A stretch of DNA of 39,731 bases from a virus, in IMG/VR virus record IMGVR_UViG_3300020109_002556, positions 1 to 39,731 of that record. One strand, written 5' to 3'. The translations under genes and the position numbers were made by a program. The notes under the pieces were generated by a model. The model worked only from the letters and a program-made list of their open reading frames with translations. It did no database searches and had not been told where the DNA came from. Positions 31,299 through 38,989 of the stretch are shown here, in pieces (the stretch's first letter is position 1; the number at the start of each line of letters is the position of its first letter).

Positions 31299-32113
31299 TT
31301 AGATTTTTTCAAGGAATAAAAAGAGCAGCTGACTTTTTTAGTATGCACCCGGGCGGCTTAAGCTTTGTAACAGAGAAAAGGCTTAGGGATTTAGAAGCAA
31401 GTGTTAGTAGGTTACCAAAAGCTATATCAGATCGTAATTTTACAAGTATTATGAATTTGGAATACGATATATATGAGTTAAAAGAGACTATTAAAACTCT
31501 TCAAAACACCTTAGATAAGGAGCAAGTACCTACTCAGCTAGTCCTACCGGCAGAACAAGCTAAAACTTTTAGGAAGCCTAAAGCTGTCAAGCTCCAAGCA
31601 GTAGAAGAAACAGTTAAAAAAGTTAAATCTAAATTAACGCAAGCAAAGGTTAAAAGGTTGTTTGAGTATCGGGATGGAGAGCTTTATTGGAAAGTTAATA
31701 ATGTAAAAGCTAAAAAAGGAAGTAAAGTTTTTTCTTTAATAGGTAGCAAAGGCTATAAATACTTACGGATAGATACAAAGTCATACCAATACGGAAGAAT
31801 AGTATTTTTAATGTTTCATGGTTATTTACCATACGTGGTTTCTTATATAGATAAAAATAAAAATAATACAAGAATAGAAAATTTAAGAGCGGCAACTCCA
31901 TCGCAAGTTCATTGTTATCGAGGAAAAAGAAAAAATAATACCTCTGGCTACAAAGGTGTTTGTTTGTATAAAAAAACAGGCAAGTACATAGCAAAAATTA
32001 AAAAATTAGGAAAATGTTACCACCTAGGAACATTTAACACTCCCCAAGAAGCTCACAAAGCCTACTGCAAGGCAGTAAAGAAACTTCATGGAGAATTTGC
32101 ACGAGTAGCCTAA
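31295..32113 (+). CDS. Degenerate HNH nuclease fused to AP2 DNA-binding domain
   Basis: A 272-residue protein behind an ideal AAGGAGGT site. Residues ~1-115 are a helical domain not usual in HNH-AP2 proteins (LRDLEASVSRLPKAISDRNF). Residues ~118-205 follow the HNH_3 pattern (LFEYRDGELYWKV, GYKYLRIDTKSYQYGRIVFL, NNTRIENLRAATPSQ). However, the two conserved histidines are missing: the usual 'HR' is Gly167-Arg168 and the usual 'DHI' is Ser183-Tyr184-Ile185. Residues ~212-272 form a complete AP2 domain (SGYKGVCLYKKTGKYIAKI, then HLGTF, EAHKAY, HGEFARV). The protein has probably lost cleavage and may be a domesticated DNA-binding factor. Confidence 0.8.
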   Translation: MIRFFQGIKRAADFFSMHPGGLSFVTEKRLRDLEASVSRLPKAISDRNFTSIMNLEYDIYELKETIKTLQNTLDKEQVPTQLVLPAEQAKTFRKPKAVKLQAVEETVKKVKSKLTQAKVKRLFEYRDGELYWKVNNVKAKKGSKVFSLIGSKGYKYLRIDTKSYQYGRIVFLMFHGYLPYVVSYIDKNKNNTRIENLRAATPSQVHCYRGKRKNNTSGYKGVCLYKKTGKYIAKIKKLGKCYHLGTFNTPQEAHKAYCKAVKKLHGEFARVA

Positions 32114-32144
32114 TAGAAACAGTCAGAGAAGAAGAGCAAGCACG

Positions 32145-33122
32145 ATGAATACAGATTTTATTATCAACGAAGAGTTTGCACAGCTTATTCCTCCGTTATC
32201 GGGTGAGGAGTTAGAGAAGCTAGAGAAGAGTTTGGTTAATGAGGGGTGTCTTAATCCCTTAATAGTATGGAATAATACCATAATAGATGGACACCATAGA
32301 TATGCTATTTGCATTAAGCACGGCATAAGCTTCAACATAATAGAAAAGATGGAGCTAGAAACCGAACTGGACGTAAAGCTATGGATGATCAATAACCAGT
32401 TTAGCAGAAGGAATTTGCCTACTGAAACAAGGCTAGCACTTGCTTATAGGTTCAAGGAGCTTGAGGCGGAAAAAGCTAAGGAAAGGCAATTATCTGCTTT
32501 AAAACAATTTTCCAAACAGGAAGAAAGGGCAGAACTAAGCCAGTTTACCGATAGTAAAGTACTTTACACACGGCCAGAAGATATTAGCGAACAAAAACAG
32601 GAAACCGGCAGAGCGTTAGAGGCTATTGCTAAAAAAGCAGGTGTAAGCCATACGACAGCTTTCCAGTATGATAAAATTCAACAGCAAGGAACAGAAGAGC
32701 AAAAAGCCAAAGTTGCAGAAGGCAAGTCTAGCATTAACAAGGTCTATACCGAGATTAAGCAGGCGAAGCAGTCGGAAGAAGAGCGGAAGGTAGTTCACTT
32801 AAAGCTAAAAGGTAGCGGTGTAGTCGTTATTCAGAAGTATGTTAGCGGGATTTATAATGAATTGGAGGATTTTAATACTAGCAAAGATTTAACGGGAATC
32901 CGTCATGCACTTTTAAATAGCTATCTTGGACAAAAAGAGAATTTCTTAGCTTGTGTATCTAATATAGATAAACAGAAAAAGCTGGTAACACGAAACTTAA
33001 CTGCATTATCTGAATCAGTTGAGGATTTAGAATTAACTGTCAATCAAGGTAAACACATAATTAGGCTAGAAGCTCCAAAAGATAAAAAAATATCTAAAAT
33101 ATATGAGAGGTATTATGGCTAA
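32145..33122 (+). CDS. ParB-like protein
   Basis: A 325-residue protein with a ParB/Srx fold at the N-terminus (EELEKLEKSLVNEGCLNPLI, VWNNTIIDGHHRYAICIKHG, MINNQFSRRNLPTETRLALA), followed by an HTH (ALEAIAKKAGVSHTTAFQYD, residues ~175-195) and a helical C-terminus. The GHHR box corresponds to the GxxR motif of the CTP-binding or nuclease ParB fold. Phage proteins of this type usually precede DNA methyltransferase genes and may act as transcription regulators or nucleases. It is not adjacent to parA (~4 kb away), so it need not be the partition partner. Confidence 0.78.
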   Translation: MNTDFIINEEFAQLIPPLSGEELEKLEKSLVNEGCLNPLIVWNNTIIDGHHRYAICIKHGISFNIIEKMELETELDVKLWMINNQFSRRNLPTETRLALAYRFKELEAEKAKERQLSALKQFSKQEERAELSQFTDSKVLYTRPEDISEQKQETGRALEAIAKKAGVSHTTAFQYDKIQQQGTEEQKAKVAEGKSSINKVYTEIKQAKQSEEERKVVHLKLKGSGVVVIQKYVSGIYNELEDFNTSKDLTGIRHALLNSYLGQKENFLACVSNIDKQKKLVTRNLTALSESVEDLELTVNQGKHIIRLEAPKDKKISKIYERYYG

Positions 33123-33417
33123 AGCAAGATGCGAAGAAATTGTTATAGATCAATATTTAAAGGGGAATATTAGCAATGAGTTTAAGGAGTGTATGTTGCT
33201 AGGACTTGCTGTTCCTGAAGATGAGAAACCTTTTGCTATGAATTTTAATGAGCTACTCAAGGCATTAGAAAACTACCCGAAAAACTTTCTTGAAACAATG
33301 GAACAAGAACTTATGCCCCTTTTAGATTCTATCCGTTTAGGGATTTGTACTGAGGAAGAAATCATTTCAATGTTAAGTGATAAACTAGAGGAGCTAGAAA
33401 ATGAACTATCAAAGTAA
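33115..33417 (+). CDS. Unknown acidic small protein
   Basis: A 100-residue acidic protein starting at 33115, where GAGAGG stands five bases upstream; an ATG at 33103 lacks this. It begins MAKARCEEIVIDQYLKGNIS and has a helical end (EEEIISMLSDKLEELENELS). It overlaps the ParB-like gene by eight bases and the methyltransferase by 17, so it is translated with them. Its start resembles small HTH proteins, but no family is certain. Confidence 0.6.
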   Translation: MAKARCEEIVIDQYLKGNISNEFKECMLLGLAVPEDEKPFAMNFNELLKALENYPKNFLETMEQELMPLLDSIRLGICTEEEIISMLSDKLEELENELSK

Positions 33418-34630
33418 TCATGAAACCATCACATGGCAAGAGGCGAGCATTAAGTTATCGCAATTAAAAGAATATGCCAATAATCCAAGAAAAATAACCA
33501 AGGAAATGCTGGATAAACTGGCTTCTCATATAAAGGAGGACGGGTATCATCAAAGAATAATAGTAGATAACGATTACACCATTATCGGCGGTCATCAGCG
33601 CAAAAAAGCTTTATATATGGCAGGTTACGATGATGAGACTGAAATTGAGGTGTTAATGCCAAATAGGAAATTAACACCAGAGGAAATAGACAGGTTGAAT
33701 ATCAGAGATAACCTAGCGTTCGGTGAATATGATTTTGAAGTTCTAACGGAGCGATTTGATCTGGAGGAGCTATTATCTTTTGGTATGGATAAGGATATGC
33801 TAACGCCTATATTTGATAAAGCCATATTAGAAGAAATAGGGGAGGAAGAGGAGATAGAAGTAAGGGAAGAAGCTACTTCCAAGCTTGGTGATATTTACCT
33901 GCTTGGGTCTCATCGTTTAATGTGCGGAGATAGTACTAACCCGCAGCATGTTGAAAAACTAATGGATGGGGCAAAGCCAATTTTAATGGTAACTGATCCA
34001 CCCTATGGTGTGGAGTATGATCCTAAGTGGCGTGAGGGTGTTGATCTTCAGGTAGGCATACGTTCTAAAGGTAAGGTACTAAATGATGATAGATATGATT
34101 GGTCTGAGGCTTATTCATTATTTACCGGTGATGTGGCTTATGTTTGGCATTCATCTAAATATACGCACAAGTTTGCCGAGAATATAGAGAATAGCGGTTT
34201 TGAATTGATTTGTCTCATAATCTGGACAAAGCAGCAGTTTGCATTAAGCAGGGGTGATTATCATCATCAGCATGAGCCTCTATGGTACGGAGTACGGAAA
34301 GGGAAGAAGCATAACTGGCAAGGCAGGCGTGATCAATCTACCGTATGGGAAATTGAAAATAATAATCCATTCGGTAATAGCAACAAGGAGGAAACTTGGG
34401 GACACGGCACGCAAAAGCCGATGGAGTGCATGCTTCGGCCAATACTTAATAACTCTGCGCAAGGCCAGAGTGTATATGACCCGTTTGGCGGTAGCGGTAC
34501 TACTTTGATTGCTTGCGAGAGGTCAAAGCGTAGCTGTTATATGATGGAATTATCTCCAGCTTATGTTGATGTTATAATAAAGAGATGGGAGAAGGAAACT
34601 AATCAAAAAGCTGTATTGTTGAATGAGTAA
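33401..34630 (+). CDS. ParB-domain fused DNA amino-methyltransferase
   Basis: A 409-residue protein. Residues ~15-130 are a ParB-like domain (LKEYANNPRKITKEMLDKLA, GGHQRKKALYMAGY at 63-76). Residues ~165-400 are a methyltransferase: DPPYG at 199-203 (motif IV), then W-rich text (WHSSKYTHKFAENIENSGFE), GTQKPMECMLRPI, and YDPFGGSGTTLIACERSKR (motif I) near 358-376. This beta-type order with DPPY predicts transfer of methyl from AdoMet to adenine N6 or cytosine N4. The fusion is typical of phages and mobile elements. No restriction enzyme is adjacent, so it is an orphan, probably protecting phage DNA. Confidence 0.88.
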   Translation: MNYQSNHETITWQEASIKLSQLKEYANNPRKITKEMLDKLASHIKEDGYHQRIIVDNDYTIIGGHQRKKALYMAGYDDETEIEVLMPNRKLTPEEIDRLNIRDNLAFGEYDFEVLTERFDLEELLSFGMDKDMLTPIFDKAILEEIGEEEEIEVREEATSKLGDIYLLGSHRLMCGDSTNPQHVEKLMDGAKPILMVTDPPYGVEYDPKWREGVDLQVGIRSKGKVLNDDRYDWSEAYSLFTGDVAYVWHSSKYTHKFAENIENSGFELICLIIWTKQQFALSRGDYHHQHEPLWYGVRKGKKHNWQGRRDQSTVWEIENNNPFGNSNKEETWGHGTQKPMECMLRPILNNSAQGQSVYDPFGGSGTTLIACERSKRSCYMMELSPAYVDVIIKRWEKETNQKAVLLNE

Positions 34631-35204
34631 AAAAATAACTTTAACTGACGATCAAATATTACAGGTAGAAGCGTTGTCTGCTTATTTATCCATAGAACAG
34701 ATAGCTGATTATTTTGGTTTTTCAGAGAAAACCTTTCATGAAATTAAGAAGCGTCAACCTGAAGTACTTACAGCCTATAAAAAAGGAAAAGCAAAGGCGA
34801 TAGGCAGAGTGGCTCGCAAGCTTACAACCTTAATAGATGAAGGCGATGTAACGGCAACCATATTCTACCTAAAAACTCAAGGTGGATGGTCTACTGAAAG
34901 TAAGGGTACTAATATTATAAAAATATCATTTGGTAATAGAACAGCTACAGAAATAATAAATAGTGCTTTAACTGCTCTGGAAGAAGGGGAGATTAGCGTT
35001 CCTGAAGTTCAACAACTTACCGGTTTAGCAATAGCTAAAATGAACATAGAAAACCGAAGCCAAGTAGATAAAGCCGAATATCAGCAGCAAAGTATGGAAG
35101 AGTTAGAAGAATTTGCGGCTAAGATGAAAGAAGCAAGAGAGAATATTAAGTTTTTTCAGGAAAGGGCTAAACGGAAAAAGTCGTTAGAAAATAAGGACAG
35201 CTAA
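34623..35204 (+). CDS. HTH protein, possible small terminase or DNA-binding factor
   Basis: A 193-residue protein overlapping the methyltransferase end by eight bases. An HTH is clear at residues ~15-45 (AYLSIEQIADYFGFSEKTFH), followed by KRQPEVLTAYKKGKAKAIGR, ARKLTTLIDEGDVTATIFYL and KTQGGW. This arrangement is common in phage proteins beside methyltransferases and in some small terminase subunits. The C-terminal ~70 residues are a charged coiled coil. No large terminase follows here, so a packaging role is only one option; transcription control is another. Confidence 0.6.
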   Translation: MSKKITLTDDQILQVEALSAYLSIEQIADYFGFSEKTFHEIKKRQPEVLTAYKKGKAKAIGRVARKLTTLIDEGDVTATIFYLKTQGGWSTESKGTNIIKISFGNRTATEIINSALTALEEGEISVPEVQQLTGLAIAKMNIENRSQVDKAEYQQQSMEELEEFAAKMKEARENIKFFQERAKRKKSLENKDS

Positions 35205-35247
35205 TGACTATGGTATAATTACTTTAGGTACGGTAAACAAAACTAAG

Positions 35248-36270
35248 ATGCTAAACGTTCTAGATATTTTCTCAGGGATAGGTGGTTTCTCAATCGGCTT
35301 AGAAGCCTCAGGACTACAAACAGTAGCATTTTGCGAGATTAATCCATTCTGCCGGAAAATACTAACAAGACACTGGCCATCCGTACCGATATTTACTGAT
35401 ATTACTACCATAAATAAAGAAGACTTAAAAACGCTCTCAAGAATTGATGTAATTGCTGGGGGCTTTCCGTGTCAGGATATATCGGTAGCAGGCAAGCAGA
35501 AAGGAATAACGGCTAAACGCTCAGGACTATGGAAAGAATTTATGAGGTTAATTAATGAAATCAGACCCAAATATGCCATTATCGAAAACGTGGCAAACCT
35601 TCGTAGTAAAGGACTTATCAGCGTCCTGCAAGATTTATGGGAGATCGGGTATAATGCAGAATGGCATTGCATACCGGCTTCCGCCTTTGGCGCACCTCAC
35701 AGACGGGATAGGATATGGATTATTGCCCACCCCGCTTGCATCGGCAAAGTCGGATTGTCCATCGGAAAGAAGGAGACAGAGTCCACACCTGGAGACGGTT
35801 GTAAAAATGCTACCGACCCCGACTGCAAGCAATGGGACAGTGGGGAATATAATCAGCAAAGAGGATGTTTACCTGGTAACAAAAACTGGCAGCATTCGGA
35901 AACACAACAGGAATGGGATATCAGGAAGTTTGGGGTTAGCCAGATATGTAAGGTTCTTTCCGACACCGACCAGCAGGGATTACAAGGATGTGGGGGATTT
36001 GAGGAAATTAGCCCAATATGCACACAAGAGCAGATTGGCATGTACTATTGCAGCAGAGGAATTAAGCAATGGGGAAAAGAGCCTTTAGCAGTTCCGAGGC
36101 TAAAAGACGAGCGATTAAACCCTGATTGGGTGGAATGGCTTATGGGATATCCTATTAGTTGGACAGATGGAGGAAGCCGCACGCAGCGTTTGCAATCTCT
36201 GGGAAACGCAGTCGTGCCTTTAATTCCAGAATTTTTAGGAAAAGTGGTTGTAGATCATTATAGTCAATAA
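35248..36270 (+). CDS. DNA cytosine-5 methyltransferase
   Basis: A 340-residue C5 methyltransferase. Motif I is DIFSGIGGFSIGLE (6-19); motif IV, with the catalytic Cys75, is GGFPCQDIS (71-79); motif VI is ENV (113-115); motif VIII is PHRRDRIWI (150-158). The C-terminal motifs IX-X are in RLNPDWVEWLMGYP and RLQSLGNAVVP. Residues ~163-275 are the variable target-recognition part (SDTDQQGLQG is a recurrent family phrase). This same stretch is also open for 177 codons in another frame. No cognate endonuclease is present. No Shine-Dalgarno is visible; the start directly precedes the first conserved strand. Confidence 0.9.
   Translation: MLNVLDIFSGIGGFSIGLEASGLQTVAFCEINPFCRKILTRHWPSVPIFTDITTINKEDLKTLSRIDVIAGGFPCQDISVAGKQKGITAKRSGLWKEFMRLINEIRPKYAIIENVANLRSKGLISVLQDLWEIGYNAEWHCIPASAFGAPHRRDRIWIIAHPACIGKVGLSIGKKETESTPGDGCKNATDPDCKQWDSGEYNQQRGCLPGNKNWQHSETQQEWDIRKFGVSQICKVLSDTDQQGLQGCGGFEEISPICTQEQIGMYYCSRGIKQWGKEPLAVPRLKDERLNPDWVEWLMGYPISWTDGGSRTQRLQSLGNAVVPLIPEFLGKVVVDHYSQ
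35555..36088 (+). other. Second open frame across the C5 methyltransferase target region
   Basis: A 177-codon frame, offset from the methyltransferase, that contains LLPTPLASAKSD, KMLPTPTASNGTVGN and FFPTPTSRDYKDVGD. 'LPTPTA-x-D' phrases of this kind are, from memory, frequent in the recognition region of other phage cytosine methyltransferases. The phrase FPTPTSRDYKD and the main-frame phrase SDTDQQGLQG are read from the same bases. It may be an overprinted coding region, the older frame of a module that has shifted, or an artefact of biased composition. Confidence 0.4.
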
Positions 36271-36318
36271 CTATTTCTTTATATTAATATTACACGATAT
36301 AAATATTATATTTAAAAC

Positions 36319-36406
36319 ATATATCTTTGTTTAGTTAAATAAAAATATCTTTACATATTAAAGTAATATGATATATATACCTTTAACTAAAGTTATAAAG
36401 ATATAT
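36319..36406. promoter_or_regulatory. Two-block inverted repeat upstream of parA
   Basis: ATATATCTTT (36319-36328) and TTTAGTTAAA (36330-36339) are matched in reverse complement by TTTAACTAAA (36382-36391) and AAAGATATAT (36397-36406). A further ATATCTTT stands at 36345-36352. The second arm abuts the parA start. It is a candidate operator or centromere for the ParA partner, or simply an AT-rich promoter region. Confidence 0.45.
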
Positions 36407-37030
36407 ATGAAAATAATTTCCATACTAAATCAAAAAGGCGGTGTGGGTAAAACTACGCTTGCAACGAATATAGCAAGTAAACTTCACTTAAATGGTTCAA
36501 AAGTATTACTTGTTGATTCAGATCCTCAAGGTTCTGCTAGAGATTGGCATGCAGTAGGTAATAGTGAAATAGCTGTTATAGGAATGGACAGACCAACTCT
36601 TGAAAGAGACGTAAAGAAAATAGCTAATGATTTTGATTGGGTTATCATTGACGGCGCACCGCAATTAACTAATATGGCGGTATCTGCTATCAAATGTTCT
36701 GATTTAATCATTATACCTGTCCAACCATCACCATACGATATATGGGCATCTGAAGAGCTGGTAGACGTAATAAAACATAGGCAACAAATTACTGATGGAA
36801 ATCCAAAAGCTTATTTCTGCATTAGCCGAAGAATATCAACAACTTCTTTAAGCAGCGAAGTAACCGAAGCTTTAAAAGGATATTCCATGCCGATAATGAA
36901 AAGCTATACATCCCAAAGAATTGCCTATGCCAAGTCAGCAGCAGAGGGGCAATCTGTTTTTGACACTACTAACAATGATGCGATATATGAGATTACAAAT
37001 ATAGTAAATGAGATTAAAGAGATATTATGA
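36407..37030 (+). CDS. parA: ParA-type partition ATPase
   Basis: A 207-residue ParA of the short (type Ib) kind without N-terminal HTH. Motifs: deviant Walker A KGGVGKTT (residues 10-17, with the signature lysine in QKGG), LLVDSDPQGSARDW (A'), and WVIIDGAPQL (Walker B). The ATG at 36407 is preferred to 36368 because family members begin with 'MKIISILNQKGG'; the upstream start would add 13 odd residues inside the inverted repeat. ParA ATPases position plasmids over the nucleoid. The next gene overlaps its stop and is the likely partner. Confidence 0.9.
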   Translation: MKIISILNQKGGVGKTTLATNIASKLHLNGSKVLLVDSDPQGSARDWHAVGNSEIAVIGMDRPTLERDVKKIANDFDWVIIDGAPQLTNMAVSAIKCSDLIIIPVQPSPYDIWASEELVDVIKHRQQITDGNPKAYFCISRRISTTSLSSEVTEALKGYSMPIMKSYTSQRIAYAKSAAEGQSVFDTTNNDAIYEITNIVNEIKEIL

Positions 37031-37224
37031 GTTCACTAAAAACTGGTCGTCCATCAATAAATAAAGAGAAAGCACTTAAACGATTAGAAGATAATAAAGA
37101 TGCTAATTTAGTGGTTAAGGTTGATAAAAGCTTTCACAAGGAAATAAAGCGTTATGCACTAGAGAATGATATCACTCTTAGTGAACTAGTGCATAAGTCT
37201 TTACGGGCATATATGGAGAAATAA
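37027..37224 (+). CDS. Ribbon-helix-helix partner of ParA
   Basis: A 65-residue basic protein overlapping the ParA stop (ATGA). A flexible basic N-terminus (SSLKTGRPSINKEKALKRLE) is followed by NLVVKVDKSFHKEIKRYALE and NDITLSELVHKSLRAYM, the strand-helix-helix layout of ParG/CopG-like centromere-binding proteins. With the upstream ATPase it makes a complete type Ib partition cassette, the inverted repeats before parA being the likely binding site. Confidence 0.8.
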   Translation: MSSLKTGRPSINKEKALKRLEDNKDANLVVKVDKSFHKEIKRYALENDITLSELVHKSLRAYMEK

Positions 37225-37505
37225 TGGATTTCATAGAAGCAATAAGAAAGGTATACGAAAAAGATGCCGTTATTAAGAGGATGGGTGCAGATTATTGTAT
37301 TTATAAAAACCAAAGGAATGATTGCTTACGAAAACTAAGTTTTAATAAAACAGGTGGGGTAATTCATGAAAATTATAGTCTTTTGTCGGATGTAGATGCC
37401 TTAACTAAGGATTGGGTTGTAACTAATGAATATGATTATTTTATAGCACGAGACAATTTAGTTCGTGGTAAATTACCTGTATCAAATAAAAAGCGAAGAA
37501 GATAG
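37224..37505 (+). CDS. Tad2/DUF2829-like small protein
   Basis: A 93-residue protein that starts MDFIEAIRKVYEKDAVIKRM and has YSLLSDVDALTKDWVVTNEY near residue 62, matching the ends of the DUF2829/Tad2-like pattern also seen at 22725 and 39544. The C-terminal ~25 residues are an extra basic tail (RGKLPVSNKKRRR). Its first base is the last of the preceding stop codon region, so it is coupled to the partition genes. Anti-defence function is only inferred from the family. Confidence 0.55.
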   Translation: MDFIEAIRKVYEKDAVIKRMGADYCIYKNQRNDCLRKLSFNKTGGVIHENYSLLSDVDALTKDWVVTNEYDYFIARDNLVRGKLPVSNKKRRR

Positions 37506-37521
37506 AGAGGTTAAAGGTTAT

Positions 37522-37734
37522 ATGCTCTTAAATCTAATAATTGCAGGGATTGTAGGTTTATTGTTTGTATTAGGTTATGCAATGAAAAATTTATTTGATG
37601 TTATAAAAAATATGGATCGTAGCATAAATAAATTAAAAAGAGTTACCGATCTTTTAGACGATAGACTTTCACGTTTAGAAAAAATATCATTAGTTTATAA
37701 GGAAAAACACAAAAATATAACTAAGAATGAATAA
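37522..37734 (+). CDS. Small membrane-anchored coiled-coil protein
   Basis: A 70-residue protein with one N-terminal membrane helix (LLNLIIAGIVGLLFVLGYAM) and a coiled coil (DVIKNMDRSINKLKRVTDLL then DDRLSRLEKISL). The ATG at 37522 has AAAGG four bases upstream; a GTG at 37465 would add 19 polar residues before the membrane helix and overlap the previous gene. Its end overlaps the next gene by eight bases. No family is recognised. Confidence 0.6.
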   Translation: MLLNLIIAGIVGLLFVLGYAMKNLFDVIKNMDRSINKLKRVTDLLDDRLSRLEKISLVYKEKHKNITKNE

Positions 37735-37933
37735 ACAGTATACCAAACCGAATACTAGTACTGCTTCCCATAATAGAAAACAGGAAGAACGATACGAGAA
37801 GATGATAACTGTTAGTGTTAAAAAGTTAAATTCAGAAGAAGCAGAAGACCCTGTTAAGAAGTTTTTCGAAACGCTGGCTAAGAAAAAAGAACAACGAGTA
37901 TTACGTGAGCTTAAGAACCCTTATGATTGGTAG
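37727..37933 (+). CDS. Unknown small basic protein
   Basis: A 68-residue charged protein (QEERYEKMITVSVKKLNSEE, VKKFFETLAKKKEQRVLREL) without hydrophobic segments. It is coupled to the membrane-anchored protein before it by overlapping codons. No family is recognised. Confidence 0.5.
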   Translation: MNKQYTKPNTSTASHNRKQEERYEKMITVSVKKLNSEEAEDPVKKFFETLAKKKEQRVLRELKNPYDW

Positions 37934-38034
37934 AATTAAACTCGCCTTGTATTTGAAATATTCGAGTTTTACATTTTGTTTTTAATCTATGTTAAAATCA
38001 TCCTGTGAATAAAACGCAAACATAGGATATGAAA

Positions 38035-38745
38035 ATGTTAAATGACTTAAAAGATAAAAATTTAAAAGCACCATTACCGACTCCTACAGGAAGACCTGAG
38101 ATTACGGACGGAACAAGTTGGTTTACACTTGCTACTGAAAACTGGGTGTTAAATACATTAAATATTTCACCTGCAACTTTAGTTGCAACCACAGATAATT
38201 TAACGGCTACTTATGCTAATGGTACTAGCGGAGTTGGAGCTACTTTAACTAATTCAGGGACACAAGCAGCACTTGTTATTGATGGAGTTACTTTAGCAGT
38301 AGGTAACAGGGTTTTAGTTAAGGACCAGACAGCTGCCTTGCAAAACGGAATATATACGGTAACTAATATTGGTTCTACTACAACTAACTGGGTACTAACA
38401 AGAGCTACCGATTTTGATTCCCCGTCCCAAATGGTCAGAGGTAAAACCATTGACGTAATTAGCGGAAGCGTAAATGCTGCAGCCACATGGATGCTAACCT
38501 CGATTGTTATAGCTGTCGGAACAGATAGTATCACTTTTGCTCAATTATCAAATGCTTCAGTTAAAGGTATCGTAGGCACTCCTAACCAAATTGGCGTTAC
38601 TATTGTAAATGGTATTGCAACTGTAAGCATTGCCAACAATCCTGTATTACCAGGTAACTCATCAGTTACTATTCCAACAGGGACAAGCGCTCAAAGGCCA
38701 TCTACTTTAACAGCAGGAATGCTCAGATTTAATACTAGTCTATAG
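38035..38745 (+). CDS. Short tail-fibre-like protein, possibly truncated
   Basis: A 236-residue protein starting at the second of two close ATGs, seven bases after AGGA (the first, at 38029, is too close). Residues ~55-175 match a common phage tail-fibre domain (TATYANGTSGVGATLTNSG, GNRVLVKDQTAALQNGIYTV, WVLTRATDFDSPSQMV). Then comes GIVGTPNQIGVTIVNGIATV, a repeat-like phrase close to GTEGQINVDS in the fibre at position 1. It stops abruptly at QRPSTLTAGMLRFNTSL, where related fibres continue 'YNTDT...W'. It may be a spare fibre module, a truncated fibre or a decoy. A strong terminator follows within 6 bases. Confidence 0.7.
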   Translation: MLNDLKDKNLKAPLPTPTGRPEITDGTSWFTLATENWVLNTLNISPATLVATTDNLTATYANGTSGVGATLTNSGTQAALVIDGVTLAVGNRVLVKDQTAALQNGIYTVTNIGSTTTNWVLTRATDFDSPSQMVRGKTIDVISGSVNAAATWMLTSIVIAVGTDSITFAQLSNASVKGIVGTPNQIGVTIVNGIATVSIANNPVLPGNSSVTIPTGTSAQRPSTLTAGMLRFNTSL

Positions 38746-38751
38746 AGAATG

Positions 38752-38782
38752 AAAAGACGGATTAATACTCCGTCTTTTTTTT
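38752..38782 (+). terminator. Strong intrinsic terminator after the fibre-like gene
   Basis: AAAAGACGGA (38752-38761) pairs perfectly with TCCGTCTTTT (38769-38778) around seven bases, with eight T residues at 38775-38782. It ends the plus-strand operon that includes the fibre-like gene. Confidence 0.9.
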
Positions 38783-38819
38783 AGCTACAAGCACAAGAAA
38801 AACGCTCGTTTTCCAAGCT

Positions 38820-38836
38820 GTACGAAAAAATCGTAC
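38820..38836. promoter_or_regulatory. 17-bp palindrome with TACGA arms, second copy
   Basis: GTACGAAAAAATCGTAC, the exact reverse complement of the element at 23278-23294. It lies in non-coding DNA between a terminator and the toxin-antitoxin promoter. No -10 stands 32 bp away on either strand, so it is not itself one of the late promoters. Confidence 0.55.
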
Positions 38837-38940
38837 AATTGATAATATTACTATCCAATAACCCATTCCAATTATCTATGCTAGTTTTATCCCGCAGTTT
38901 TATCTTTTCTTGTAGTTTGTAAAATCTAATAAAAATAAAA

Positions 38941-38984
38941 TTGCATTTCATAAAATAATACGTATAATTATATGTATTAGGAGG
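38941..38984 (+). promoter_or_regulatory. Toxin-antitoxin promoter with operator
   Basis: TTGCAT (38941-38946) and TATAAT (38963-38968) are 16 bp apart. A 20-bp near-perfect palindrome, ATACGTATAATTATATGTAT (38958-38977), covers the -10 and fits autorepression by the ribbon-helix-helix antitoxin. AGGAGG at 38979-38984 is the ribosome-binding site. Confidence 0.75.
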
Positions 38985-38989
38985 TTATT

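Noticed and set aside
36368-36406. Upstream ATG for ParA
   Set aside because: It would add 13 residues translated from the inverted repeat; family members begin at the conserved MKIISILNQKGG.
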